A stretch of DNA of 64,000 nucleotides from Myotis daubentonii (GCF_963259705.1 NC_081848.1:56540895-56604894); one strand, 5' to 3'. Numbered from the stretch's first letter, positions 11,092 to 22,076 are shown. The notes: generated by a model not told the origin, from the sequence alone. Program-made: numbers and translations.

Positions 11092-11431
11092 ACCTATTTC
11101 ACTGGAGACGGGTGGAGGCAATGTGTCAGCAGGAAGCCAGAGGAAGGGTTTTAGTACAGAGGTTGGGAGATATGGAAGGCATGATCCAATTTACTCAAGT
11201 AGAATCTGAGAAACATTTTGCCAGAGGAGAGGTAGGAGAAGTGAGATCATAAGAGGGAGGCAGTAAACACCCAGTTAGGCATGAACAGGTTTGAGCTGGT
11301 GAGGATCAAAGTGTGCAGACAAGAGAGACACGAGACCTTGTGCTAGAGATGTGTGGCTTTCCCAGGCCTGGTCTCTAGTTCTCAGCCTGCTTGCAGCTAT
11401 GCCCAATTTCTGGCTTAGGAAATGGTAACTC

Positions 11432-12484
11432 TTAAGAAGATAAAGAAGATACTGAAGCACTGTTTTCTTGAACAGAGCACAAAGTTTGTTTTAAGTCCTG
11501 AAGTAGCTCAATCTCTTCCTTCATCTGCTGCCATTTTTCTTCGAATTGCTGAATGTTAGTCTCTAATGCTTCTTGAAAATTTACAAATGCGTCTTCAAAC
11601 AATCTACAGTCAAAAAGTGAAGTCCCGATTTCTTCATAGTCTGATTCTGAAATATTCTCATCCATGAGTCTTTCCTGAATCAAATGAAGTTTTTGTGATA
11701 TTTCTTCAAATAAATCATTAAGAAGTCCTGCTTCCTTACATTTCTTGAGAAAAGCGACTTTCACAACTGCATCTGTGTGTCTGCTATCCTCTTCTTCCAA
11801 TTGTTTTTCGGACCTGTTTACTGTTGTTAGTTTAGGTACCTGTACAGAAATGCTTGTTGAGTGATCTGCCTTCTTTCTTTTTCTTGGTACTCCTGAAAAA
11901 TGAGCTTGTTGTGAGACAGTCTTCTGAATGCAGTGAGGATGGAAGACACGAGACAAAGGCTTTACAGAGAAGAGGCCAGATTGAGTTTCTCTCGATGGAT
12001 CATGTTCTTGGCAAAACACTTTATAAATTCCTCCAGATCCGGTGTGCAGAACAGCACGGTCATTCTTGGCACAGAAGAAGTGGTAATTCTTGGGACAGGA
12101 TTTTTTATCACATCCCACGGTGGCTCCTTTTTCATCACAAAATGTGCATTTCAATCTCCTTCCTCTGAAGATTTCTTTCTTTACTGCTTCCACATTAAAA
12201 CTTCTATAACCACGTTTTGGATCACTATCCTCACATTCCACAAGTGCTGAAGAATACAGCAAACAATTTTCATGAGCAGCTATGTCCTCTGATTGTGCAC
12301 AGTACAGGACACCACACTCGAGGTCTTTGGGACAAAGTGCACATATCCTTCTTTGCATCTTTTTTGCAACCTGGAAGACACCGTTGGGGCAGAGCCACGC
12401 GTCCGGCGCCTCAGACCCCCGGGCGTCGCCGGCCGAAGCAGGCCGGGGCGGCGGCGCGCGGTCCGAGGCCGCGCTCTCGCCCAT
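11432..12484 (-). CDS. PHF11: PHF11-like retrogene, intact 350-codon frame
   Basis: The product resembles PHD finger protein 11 over its whole length (human PHF11 is about 330 residues). After a GC-rich, variable N-terminus comes an extended PHD module. The candidate zinc ligands are C48-x2-C51, H71 and C74 in the pre-PHD part, then C113-x2-C116, C125, C130, H135, C138, C158 and H161, all present. The C-terminal helical part (residues about 250-340, with ESDYEEIG and EEIELLQDLKQTL) matches the end of the parental protein. The start is ATG 12484-12482; an in-frame ATG 11 codons further upstream (12517) is in host DNA and is not native. In cells PHF11 has been linked to chromatin, DNA-end resection and B/T-cell transcription. 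There are no introns, although the parental gene is multi-exonic. It has no obvious promoter of its own, so expression is unproven. Confidence 0.85.
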   Translation of the reverse strand: MGESAASDRAPPPRPASAGDARGSEAPDAWLCPNGVFQVAKKMQRRICALCPKDLECGVLYCAQSEDIAAHENCLLYSSALVECEDSDPKRGYRSFNVEAVKKEIFRGRRLKCTFCDEKGATVGCDKKSCPKNYHFFCAKNDRAVLHTGSGGIYKVFCQEHDPSRETQSGLFSVKPLSRVFHPHCIQKTVSQQAHFSGVPRKRKKADHSTSISVQVPKLTTVNRSEKQLEEEDSRHTDAVVKVAFLKKCKEAGLLNDLFEEISQKLHLIQERLMDENISESDYEEIGTSLFDCRLFEDAFVNFQEALETNIQQFEEKWQQMKEEIELLQDLKQTLCSVQENSASVSSLSS

Positions 12485-12719
12485 CAAGATAAGGAATTTA
12501 GTGGCGAAAAATTGCATGGGAATAAGTGGAAGCTACACCGACATGCTCCCAGGACCAAACTGGAATTACAACTAAAATAAAAAGACAATACCCCGAAAAA
12601 TCAAGTGAAGACTAGATGGGGAGAACCCTGATAACCAAGGATGGAAAATGGAGACAGCATAGAGACTGGTAAAAAGGGCAGAGTCAGGAAAGGGCAGGCC
12701 AGGCTCTCACAGACAGAAG

Positions 12720-14634
12720 CTCAAATTCTGGAAAGATATCTCAGCTGTGTGGTGTTGCCACTGAGAACTGCTCCCCAAGCTGGGCCCGCCAGCAGAGAGG
12801 ACCAGAACTGAGAAAGATGCTCACATAACATCTGGCTGTGTAAAGCAGCAGAGTTGTTGTCTGCCAGGGAGAGATGACTGGAAATGCAATCACCTTCTTA
12901 AAGGGACAATGCACAAAATTTTGTTTGTAGCCATTCACCTTGTGCTCCAGCAGAGGGAGGGCAGAGTGTACTGGAGATGTGTGAGCAGAATCCAGTGTTA
13001 TGGATTTTGGGTTTAGAGCTTGGAAGGCAGACACCCTTTTTCCTGTGTTGAGTCATTCCCTCACACTGCAGAGGTCACCTCTCTCAGGCAGACCTTTGCT
13101 ATCCAGGTAGTTATTGCCTGTCTGGAAAGACAGTTGACCAACCCTACTGGAAAACCCTTCACCCCATGGTGTGGAGTTTCTGAGGCCCATTAAGAGACTG
13201 AGAATAGCAATTAGCCTCCAGGTAGAAGCACTGAAGGAAAACCACTCACCACTCTGTGGCAATTGCCTGAGGACTACTCAAGACTTAATCCAAACAGTGT
13301 GCAGTCAGAGGCAGGTCTCTGGAGGCTTTGAATCTTTGCCTGATCTAATTAGTCAGAAACAACCTTTGGCACTGTCCTGCACTGGTGATTGGGAGGCATA
13401 GCAGATTTACCTACTACAAAGGCACAAATCCAAACAGGCAGCCAAAATGGGAAAACAAAACACCAGCTCTCAAGTGAAAGAAAAAGAGAATTCTCCAGAA
13501 GAAAATATAAATGAAATGGGAAATTTATGAATGAAATTAAGAAATTTATCTGATATAGAGTTCAGAATAATGATGGTAAACATGCTCATCAGCATGAAAA
13601 AACATATAGCAACTATGAAAAAAGAACAGTCAGAAATAAAGAATGACATACACAAATAAAGAACACATTGGAAGGAATTCACAGCAGATTAGGGGCAGCT
13701 GAGAATCCAAAACATAAGGAACTCATACAACTTAGCAAAAGGAAGACAAACAATCCAATGAAAAAATAGGCAAAGGACCTAAATAGAAAGATTTCCAAAG
13801 TGGACATACAGGTAACCAAGAGACATATGAAAAAATGCTCAAAGTCACTGATCATCAAAAGATGCAAATTAAAATGACAATGATGTATCGCCTCATATCT
13901 GTCAGAGTGGCTACCATCAACAAAGCAAAAAATGACAAGTGTTGGCAAGGATGTGGAGAAAAGGGAACCCTTGTACCCGGCTGTGGGAATGCAGACTGGA
14001 GCAGCCATTATAGAAAACAGTATGGAGTTTCTTCAATAAATTAAATATGGAATTGCCATTTGACCCAGTGATCCCATTTTTAATAATATATCCTAAGAAA
14101 CCCAAAACACCAATCAGAAAGAATGTATGCACTCCTATTTCATAGCAGTACAATTTATAATAGCTAAGATGTGGAAATAGCCAGAGTGTCCATCAGTAGA
14201 TGAGTGGATGAAAAAGCTGTGGTACATTTATACCATGGTATACTATGCAGCAGTAAATAGAAGAATCTCTTACCCTTTGAGACAGCATGGAGGAACCTGT
14301 AGAGGGTCATGCTACGTGAAATAAGTCAGTCAGAGAAAGACATGTATCACATGATTGCACTCAAAATGTGGAATCTAAGTAACAAAATAAATTGATGACG
14401 AGTGTGTCCAGAGTCATGGAAGCATGGAACAGAGTGTAGAATCTCTGAGGGAAGGCAGGGGAAGGTGTGTAGATGGGAGGTAATCAACCAAAGACCTTGT
14501 ATGCCTAACCCATGGACACAAACAATAAGGTGGTGAAGGCCTTGGAGGGAGGTTAGAGGGGGGGTCGGCTGAACGGGGTCAATGGGGGAAAGAGGGAACA
14601 TTTGTAATACTTTCAACAATAAAACTTAAAAAAA
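12720..14634 (+). mobile_element. Internally deleted L1, spacer copy 2
   Basis: This is the same structure as 1690-3656: a 5'-UTR-like part (from about 12720), the start of ORF1 at about 13450-13680, then a jump to the ORF2 end at about 13715, and a 3' UTR with A-tail near 14634. It lacks the inverted 100-base insert found in copies 1 and 3 (the phrase around 13965 is continuous L1). It carries neither the HAL1 nor the hAT insertion. Confidence 0.7.
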
Positions 14635-15453
14635 TGTATCCATACAGATGCAACAATTTCAATAAATGTACCACATTAATGGAAGATGTTAGTAATAAGA
14701 TAAACTGTGTGGGGAATTAGGAATGGGGGGGTTATAGAAATCTTCTGTACTTTCTGTACTATTTTTCTTAAAAAGTGGTTTAAATTTTAAAATCTATTAA
14801 AATGAATACGCAAACCAGCAACTGAATAAATATTTACAATGCACATAACTAACCAAAGCCCCATTCGACATATATCAAATCTCTTACAAATAAATAATGA
14901 AAAAAGGGCAACACTTAATAAAAATTGGCAAAACTGAAAAAACAGTTTAAGAAATACAAGTAACCAATAAGCTCATGAAAGGTTGCTCATGCTTGCAAAG
15001 GTTGAAAAATGGTGAAAACAATGTACTTAAAGAAGGTGACTCAAATCTGGCAATGGGGATTTAGCAGAGACTTGACTTGAAAATCACCATATGTTCATTC
15101 ATTAATTCACTTATTCAATCCACATTTATTATGCTAAAGTGCTAATCCAAGGCCAGCCAAAGTCATCAAGGACTGCTCACTGGGGCTCGATTGAACTTTA
15201 ATTCATTTACTTTATAGAGACATTGTAGGAGATTGACCACAAAAACTTGTCAAAAATGTAATATTCATGTAGTTTCTATCAAGTTCAGTGATGAAAGAAA
15301 TTTAGACTTTTCCTGCACTTCACTCATCTTCTGCTGTAGGTGGGATTCTTCAAATGTGAGAGCAGTCCTGGACCCCAGAGATGGCAAAGCTCCCATGGGG
15401 ATGGGGTGAAGGCCTTGGTGAGGCAGTCCTGGGACATTGCACTCTGTTTCTTT
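14635..15453. other. AT-rich spacer and 3' flank of MRGPR copy B
   Basis: This is the undisturbed version of the region interrupted by L1 at 3988-5083. The 113 bases at 14966-15078 are the part missing there. No gene was seen. Confidence 0.5.
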
Positions 15454-15683
15454 CTTTTTTTTAAAAAAAATATATTTTATTGATTTTTTACAGAGAGGAA
15501 GGGAGAGGGATAGAGAGTTAGAAACACCGATGAGAGAGAAACATCGTTCAGCTGCCTCCTGCACCCCCCCCCCCAAACTAGGGATGTGCCCACAACCAAG
15601 GTACATGCCTTTGACCTGAATCGAACCTGGGACCCTTGAGTCTGCAGGCTGTTCTCTATCCACTGAGCCAAACCGGTTAGGGC
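15454..15683 (-). repeat. VES SINE at the B/D site (copy B)
   Basis: The reverse complement starts GCCCTAACCGGTTTGGCTCA, the tRNA-like head of vesper-bat VES SINEs. It has A/B-box-type spacing and ends in a T-rich/A-rich tail. The flanks actctgtttcttt and accctgtgtttcttt are the target duplication. The same insertion is at 30110-30278 beside copy D. Copy A's site near 5450 is empty. Confidence 0.9.
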
Positions 15684-15857
15684 ACCCTGTGTTTCTTTAA
15701 CAGGCACTGGCTCACTTCATCCTCAGGAGCTGGATTATTATGTTAATTGTTTTAAATCCGGAGCCCAGAGGTTAAACATGGTAAGAAAACCAACCAAATG
15801 AGAGGGACAAAGATGGCTTTCAAAGTCACATCTGTCTGAACAAAGCAAGACTCTGAA

Positions 15858-17505
15858 TCAGGATACCAGATTTCCCGACATGGTCAGGGTTCCCCCAGGA
15901 AGGCTTTCTCCAGGTTCATCCACCTCAGGAGTGTCCTGCAGAGCCCTCTGGAGAACCAGCCTCAGGGTGTGTCTCCGCTTCCACCATCGCTGCCTGAAGG
16001 AGCCAACAAAGAAGTAAATGATGGGGTTGGCACCGCTGTTGACACAGGACAGGAGAACTGCCGCCAAGAAACGAGGAACGAAGGCATTGAAATCTTTTTG
16101 AAACCAGGTTAAGAGGAACCAGATGATGCCGTAGGGCAGGCCGCAGAGGAGGAAGACCAGCATGGTGAGCACGACGGTGGCATAGAGCCTTGTCAAGGGA
16201 ACCCGGTTGGAGCCACACAGCAGTCTGGTCATCAGGGCCAGGCTGGACCCAGAGAGAAGCACAAACAGCAAAATCAGCCACGCCCCAGTGATGAAATCCA
16301 ACACTGGGCACCAAACATGATGCATATTCCTCACCAGGAAGCCACAGTAGTTCCCTTCCAGGATGCTCAGCAGCAGGGACAGGGCCCACAGCAGGGCACA
16401 CATGCCCGCTGACGGGTGCCTGGGGCGGCGGCAGCGGTACCAGATGGACCACAGGACAGACAGGCAGTGCTCCGTGCTGATGGCGCTGAGAAAGCTCAGG
16501 CCTGAGATGCAGGCAAACACGGACACAGTCATGAAAAAGTGCGGGATGGATATGGAGATGAGAAAGAAGTTTCTGATGAGTGTCTCTAGGGCATCTATAA
16601 TATAACAGCAGAGTAAGAGGAAGTCGGCTCCAGCCAGGTTGAGAAGGTGTTCCTGCGCATGGGGAAGCCCAGGAGCCAGAGCACCACCGAGTTCTCCGCC
16701 AGCCCCACCAGGGCCACGATGGCTGTCAGTAATTGCAGGATTAGGAACTCTGTTTTGAAAGTTTGTTCTCTGTTGAGGTCCAGCCCCAGCAGGTCCAGGG
16801 GTTCCCAAAGGTGTGGACGGAGTCGGCGAAGAAGGAATGACACGAAGACAGCGTTCAGTTGATCAGCATGGTTGGGTTCTCTCGCCTGGTTCTATACAGG
16901 ATCTCCAGCCAAGTTCTGTCTAGGTTCTCCAGCCAGGTTCTGTACCCATGTCTCTCCCTAGGTTCTCCAGCCAGGTTCTGTAGCCATGTCTCTTCCTAGG
17001 TTCTCCAGCCAGGTTCTGTAGCCAGGTTCTGTGTTTTATTGTCTTGTTACATCTGTATTTAAACCAGTTGATTTTAATCCTGTCAATTTCTATTCCAAAG
17101 GTTAGGGCATTTCTTATCTCCATTCCAGGGAGTAAAGATTATGTTGCTTAAGCTAGATTGTTCGTAGTTAAAGTGATTAACTACCCGCCTGGCACTTAGT
17201 TAAGGGATTTTATTCCCTTCCTAACTTCAGGGAAAAATCCCTACCTGGGGAAACAACCTTTCTCAGAGAGGTGACCTTGGTTAAAACACATAGCGCCAAG
17301 AAGGGAGCAAACACATCAAGAACAGTATGCCATATATGCCAGGTCCCCGAGACATATGCTGTGCAGATGTTTCTTCCCTGCAACAACCGTGTCAAGCAGC
17401 AAGGATGGACCGGCTTCCGGCAGTTCTCTTCCACTTATTGATGTGAATTCGCTGCTCCAGGCTGTGACAGATGGATTCATGGTTGAGAACCCTCCACTGG
17501 TGCCA
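15858..17505 (-). pseudogene. MRGPRX-type receptor pseudogene, copy B (LTR insertion and deletion)
   Basis: This is a receptor exon with an acceptor (TTCTGTTCCAG) ending at 17506 and an ATG at 17480-17478 (start M-N-P-S-V-T-A-W). After about 20 codons the frame is interrupted by a 652-base solo LTR (16771-17422). It resumes with TM1. A 13-base deletion near 16643 then removes part of the TM1-TM2 region (the FSVYILN motif) and shifts the frame. From LAGADF onward the rest is open to SGNLVS at 15858, including [19 protein letters not shown] (the family's ERC is changed to EHC) and NPIIYFF. There are two independent lesions plus the changed ERC motif. The closest relative in the window is copy D. 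Confidence 0.92.
16771..17422 (-). mobile_element. Solo LTR of an endogenous retrovirus (class II-like) in MRGPR copy B
   Basis: The 652-base element runs TG...CA and is flanked by the 6-base duplication gttctc (16765-16770 and 17423-17428). Six-base duplications are typical of class II (betaretrovirus-like) elements. On the minus strand it has a TTTAAATAC TATA-like box and an AATAAA signal, so the LTR points the same way as the receptor gene. The middle holds several tandem copies of a 'gttctccagccaggttctg' unit. No internal viral genes are present. A related LTR is at 54804-55563. Confidence 0.88.
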
Positions 17506-18370
17506 CTGGAACAGAAACAAGACTTGAGCACCTGGTGCATGATCAATGAGTCTCATGGGCACCATGCTACCTGGGAATTACTGTCTGTGTTACCTGGGAA
17601 TTACTGTCTGTGTTACAGAGATTATGATACCAAAGGCATCACCACCTTGGAGTCCTGGAACCTGGATTCAAACCCAGTTCTCTCTGACTCTAGAGTCGGG
17701 GCTCTCTCTATGCAACGTGGACCTTCTTCTGACATGGGAATAGCCTGTAGTCCAAATATATCCACTCATAGTTGGAGTCCATGTCATGTCTTCCAGAGGC
17801 AGGAGGAGCATAGTCTCGACAGGTAATGTGGGATGACAGCAGGACTCGGAGCTCACCATTGCTTCTGCCCTGCAACTGAGATTTCCTTTCAAGGGCTCAA
17901 AGTTGAAAGTCCCAGCCATGACCTCTGGGTTTTCTCAGTGACTAAGAATGTCCATCCTCCAGAAAGAAGATCATGATTTTGGGTTCTTTATGATAAGATA
18001 AATGGAATACACTCTCTTGCTATGAGGGGTATGAGTATGACCTGTCCTCTTGTGCTAGAAATGCTGAGTGTGTCATCTCTATGAGGACAGGAGGTACTTT
18101 TCTCCTGAACAGTGGTGTGTCTAGTGGGACACTGTTTAATTCACGCTTATAATGGGCTTCTTCCTAGAGCAGCCAAAATAATAAATATAAAATACTTATC
18201 ATTAATAGTGTACTCCCACTTTAAAAAACACACACCAAACAAACTACATTTTATTATCAAGGCATTTTGATGATAGCAAGAGATTATTCTAAAAAGTGAA
18301 ACCCAATAGGCACACAGAGTCAAACAAACAAACTGAGGAGATACAATGAGAAGTTGATCTTATTGATCTC

Positions 18371-18439
<69 letters not shown>

Positions 18440-19269
18440 CACCAGGAAAACCAACTATTGGGAGACGATAAGAAGAGATGAGTTTCTTCATTTGACATCA
18501 AATCGCATTTCCAGCTTCTCTACCCTCCTCTGCATCCTGGGGGACAGGACCCTGTTCCTCACCACTGGACCCCTTTACCTCAGTGTCCTGGTTGCTCTCA
18601 GGAAGGAGAGACACGGGCAGTTGGTTGGAGAGCAGGAGGAGGACAGGTTTCAACTCCCTGGCTCTCTGATGTCAGGCTGTGAGTTGGCCACGGTGGTGTT
18701 ACTCTACCTAAGGACATAGCCCCTGAATGGTTGCCTTTCTTATCGTCAAAATGACAACCTCCGCTACAGCCACAGCCCTCCCTGTGTTCTGGTCACCTGC
18801 TTTCCCTCTGCCCTTCAGTAGTAGCTCCCTTTTATGACTTATCTTTAGGGACCTCTCCATCTTCATCAATTTCCCTTACTTCTGCTCACCCCTTTGTACA
18901 TAGTCCCTTTATTAAACTCTCTTCAATTACTCATTAGTTTGTGCCGTGTGTTTTATGCTGGAACAAAAAAGATATAAACATAACAAACAAATCCATGGAA
19001 CAGTAAGCTAATGTGTGCAAGCTGAGGTTATTAACAACAATTCAGGTTGGAAAACAATGTCAGTGAAGCAGAAAGAACCTGGGTCCCTCACAGCCTAAGC
19101 TACCAGCACCCACAGCTTCCCTGAGGGAGCTTCATGTGTCTGGACTCTCCTTCATGGGTGCCCATGGCTCCTTGCATGCTCTACCCCAAGATGCAGTCGT
19201 AACCATGTGGACTAAGAGGGAGAAAACAAAACTGCCTTTGAGAGAAGGTAGTTCTGAGCCGACTCTTAC
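17506..19269 (-). other. Intron 1 of MRGPR copy B
   Basis: This corresponds to 31441-32540 of copy D, but holds extra sequence at about 17830-18480 that includes a GA microsatellite. No coding exon was recognised. Confidence 0.5.
18375..18439. repeat. (GA)n microsatellite
   Basis: About 32 nearly pure GA dinucleotides with one A interruption. It is present in copy B's intron only and is likely to be length-polymorphic. Confidence 0.95.
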
Positions 19270-19464
19270 CTGAGCGCCATCTTCTAGTTGAAGGTGGTGA
19301 GTAGAAGAGGAGGAGCTTTCCAGGGAGTGCCGAACACCAGAGAATGCTCTCCTACCCCTGGATAGGAGGTGTCTGCAGGAGCAGGAGTGGAACCTGATGA
19401 CCAAGAGAGGCTTATCAAGATGCTGGGCAGCCCCTGTGACTTCCTGCCCAAGGGGCACTGGCAA
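19270..19464 (-). other. Predicted exon 1 of MRGPR copy B
   Basis: The donor is CTCAG|GTAAGAG at 19270|19269. The ATG at 19280-19278 has context AAGATGG. Joined to 17505 it reads in frame into the receptor (AG|T then G-T-S-G-G-F). The pseudogene still keeps this exon. Confidence 0.5.
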
Positions 19465-21076
19465 ATGAGATTCTGGAGATGTGAGACAAGGGCCTCATGA
19501 GATGCTTCTCATTTGCCCTGAGTGCAATGACTTATCTGTTCCTCGCTCCATCTTACCCCATGTGGTCCCCCTCCAGTGAGGAATGTTTGAACTGGAGCCT
19601 GTCACTGCCCGCTGTGGGCGTGTGCAGGCAGCCCACCCAACAGGCAATGTCAGCTTGCATAGCTAAAGAAGATTTTGCTTGGCATTCAGGGTTTTGCATG
19701 GCCTGCATCATCTGATCTATTTCCATTTACTCCCAGGAGTAATGAATGCACCTGAGTTTATTTCAGAGGACACAAGAGTATACAAAATAAAAATGTAAAG
19801 TCTCTCCTAATCTCAATCACCAATAGCAACCGATGTTTACAGTTCCCATTTTAACTCTTTTACAAGTTATATTGTAGCTTTGTGTAATGAAACCTCCTTT
19901 CTAGTTGTGACTTATCAATATCAACACCTGTGTAAACTGTGTTCCCTTTCAGCTGATAAAGAATTTAGCACACCACATGCACTACTTGTAACCTCTCTCT
20001 CTCCCCAGGACATTTGTTAGCTAGATTTCTTTCACATGATGTGGGGACAACCAGTGTTTTCAGCTTTAGTTCCTATAACTTCCTTTCATGTGCCCATGCT
20101 GCAGCCAAATTGAGTTACATGGCATTTCCTCAAAAATTTAACTATGAAACATTGGAAACAGTGAGAGAAATTTATTCACTCATTTCTGTGTTTACCCAAC
20201 TCTACTAATACTGTGTGCTATACTGTGCCAGGCAGTGATCCAGGCAGAGAAGATGCTGTGGACAAATGCTACCAGAGGGCCTTTCACAGGCCCAATTTCT
20301 TAGACTGTGCTTATCATAAGATATCATTTTCCCTAAACCCAGACAACCCAATGAGATTAGAGGTAGGTCAACTCATTTATTCAAGCTTTTACCCTGTAGA
20401 ATGCCCCCAACCACAGCACTAAGCACAAATGTAAAGGGCCTATAGTCTGAGAGAAACATAGGGAATCTTCATTTTCTATCCAATCAGGTAGAACAATTTC
20501 TGAATGACTATTTATGGTTTTGGACAGGGATTCTTTTCTTTTTAACTTATTAAATATTACCTCAGAAGTCAATAATATATTAGAGGCTTCACATGTATTA
20601 ATCACTGATGTTTATGAAATATTTAGTCATATTTGACACCTGGCTGAGTCCTTTTCATCTGTTTTCTAATTTATTCCCCACTATGATTCTATGAGCAGAT
20701 GATTTCACCACATTTTACAATGAATTAACGGAGGCTTGGAGAGGAGAGCTGCAGAACCAGGACTTCAGACCTTGATTTGACTGATTCAGGGAGGAATTCT
20801 TTCTGTTGAAATGAAAATTGTAAAGAATAAATTCAGAAGATTACATGAGAAATTTATTGGTAATGTCAAGGATGATGGAGAGGTATAATGTTCAGACTAA
20901 TGCTTTCTCTGAGAAAAACTAGAACAGCCAGATTAAAAACAACCTATTTGAAGAGATTGGGGGATCGCTGACACATTCTGAGACTGAGGCTGAGAGAACA
21001 CTAGATGCTTTCCACGCCTGGCAGGGCAGCAGTGAGTCTCAGAGTTACTTCAGACTGATCAGGACAGAGGCTCTCA
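19465..21076. other. Short spacer (type II) and 3' flank of copy C
   Basis: The part up to about 20262 is paralogous to 32736-33520 to the right of copy D. The rest is single-copy here. A MIR-like stretch lies at about 20620-20790. I saw no gene. Confidence 0.5.
20620..20790 (+). repeat. MIR-type ancient SINE
   Basis: The order 'cccactatgattctatgagcag', then 'cattttacaatgaattaacgg' and 'aggcttggagag' follows the second half of the MIR consensus. It is diverged. Confidence 0.5.
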
Positions 21077-22045
21077 TCACTGCCCCAGACTGCTTCCCGA
21101 CATGGCCAGGGTTTCCCCAGCAAGGCTTTCTCCAGGTTCATCCACCTCTGGAGTGTCCTGCAGAGCCCTCTGGAGAACCAGCCTCAGGGTGTGTCTCCGC
21201 TTCCACCATCGCTGCCTGAAGGAGCCAACCAAGAAGTAAATGATCGGATTGGCACAGCTGTTGACACAGGACAGGGGTACTACAAACTGGTCAAGATGAG
21301 ACAAGGCAGGAAACCAGAATAAGAAGTTCCAGTGGATGCCTAAGGGTAGGCCGCAGAGGAGGAAGACCAGCATTGTGAGTATGATGGTCACGTAGAGCCT
21401 GGTGGGCGGCACCCGATGGGAGCCACACAGCAGTCTGGTCATCAGGGCCAGGCTGGACCCAGAGAGAAGCACAAATAACAAAATCAGCCATGCCACAGTG
21501 ATGATATCCGACGCTGAGCACCAACCATCAATTGCATTCGATCTCATGAAGCCACAGTATTTCCCTTCCAGGATGCTCAGCAGCAGGGACAGGGCCCAGA
21601 GCAGGGCACACATGACGGTGGACATGTGTTTGGGGCGGCGGCAGCGGTACCAGATGGGCCACAGGACAGACATGCAGCGCTCCGTGCTGATGGCGCTGAG
21701 AAAGCTCAGGCCTGAGATGTAGGCAAAGAATGACACAGGCGGGAGAAATCTGCTAATTACTTCATCGACAAAATCAAAGTCAAAAAGTAAAAGTAGATTA
21801 TGTATAAATGGGTAACCGAGAAAGAGGAAGTCAGCCCCCGCCAGGTTGAGGATGTAGACCGAGAAGGCATTCCTGCGCATGCGGAAGCCCAGGAGCCAGA
21901 GCACCACCGAGTTCCCTGCCAGCCCCACCAGGGCCACGGTGGCTGTCAGTAATTTCAAGATCATGAACTGTGTATCAGATTCATGGAAGGCCTGATCAAT
22001 TCCATTCGTTGGTGTGAGGTTGGACTCCCATGCTGTGGCTGTCAT
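21077..22045 (-). CDS. MRGPRX-type G-protein-coupled receptor, copy C (intact)
   Basis: An uninterrupted 322-codon seven-transmembrane receptor of the Mas-related X subfamily, close in length to human MRGPRX2 (330). Rough layout from ATG 22045: a short N-terminus with one N-glycosylation sequon (N9-L-T), TM1 28-54, TM2 62-86 ([13 protein letters not shown]), TM3 101-124 ending T-E-R-C, then the conserved [13 protein letters not shown] loop, TM4 141-160, TM5 181-206, TM6 217-243 with CGLP, TM7 252-275 with NPIIYF, and a C-tail with [16 protein letters not shown]164 and C176 match the family's unusual TM4-loop disulfide. E160 and D180 align with the acidic residues that bind cationic ligands in human MRGPRX2. 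Family members act in sensory neurons or mast cells (itch, pseudo-allergy); which role this copy has is not known. Splicing from exon 1 at 23895 would add a 14-residue in-frame N-terminal extension (336 residues). It is the only clearly intact copy here. Confidence 0.9.
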   Translation of the reverse strand: MTATAWESNLTPTNGIDQAFHESDTQFMILKLLTATVALVGLAGNSVVLWLLGFRMRRNAFSVYILNLAGADFLFLGYPFIHNLLLLFDFDFVDEVISRFLPPVSFFAYISGLSFLSAISTERCMSVLWPIWYRCRRPKHMSTVMCALLWALSLLLSILEGKYCGFMRSNAIDGWCSASDIITVAWLILLFVLLSGSSLALMTRLLCGSHRVPPTRLYVTIILTMLVFLLCGLPLGIHWNFLFWFPALSHLDQFVVPLSCVNSCANPIIYFLVGSFRQRWWKRRHTLRLVLQRALQDTPEVDEPGESLAGETLAMSGSSLGQ

Positions 22046-22076
22046 ATCCGTGCTCAGAAACCCTGCAGTTTTAGGC
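22046..22076 (-). other. Exon 2 start of MRGPR copy C (splice acceptor)
   Basis: The minus strand reads TTTCGTTTCCAG|G, giving exon 2 from 22076. The bases before the internal ATG are open and in the receptor frame when read from a phase that takes AG from exon 1. The upstream open frame beyond 22076 is intronic. Confidence 0.6.

Larger units (their letters stand above)
10601..12485 (-). mobile_element. PHF11 retrocopy (processed, L1-mobilised)
   Basis: This is a complete reverse-transcribed mRNA. The 15-base target duplication aagataaggaattta lies at 10586-10600 and 12486-12500. A 53-base T-run (10601-10653) is the poly(A) tail on the minus strand, and AATAAA sits 24 bases before it (10682-10677). 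The 3' UTR of about 780 bases is kept. The insert begins one base upstream of the ATG, so almost no 5' UTR was copied. The paralogous sites near 1420 and 24560 are empty. The long pure tail and exact target duplication argue for a recent insertion, later than the MRGPR segment duplication. Confidence 0.93.

Noticed and set aside
11854..12580. Open frames of about 100 codons antisense to PHF11
   Set aside because: Shadow frames opposite a real coding sequence with high GC at its 5' end.
19132..19464. A 110-codon minus-strand open frame present in several exon-1 blocks (also 9776, 23757, 32457)
   Set aside because: It runs through the splice donor into the intron and has no recognisable domain. 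In spliced form it meets a stop in exon 2 of A/C or is out of frame with the receptor. Its conservation is explained by recent duplication, and in the leftmost block it is degraded.
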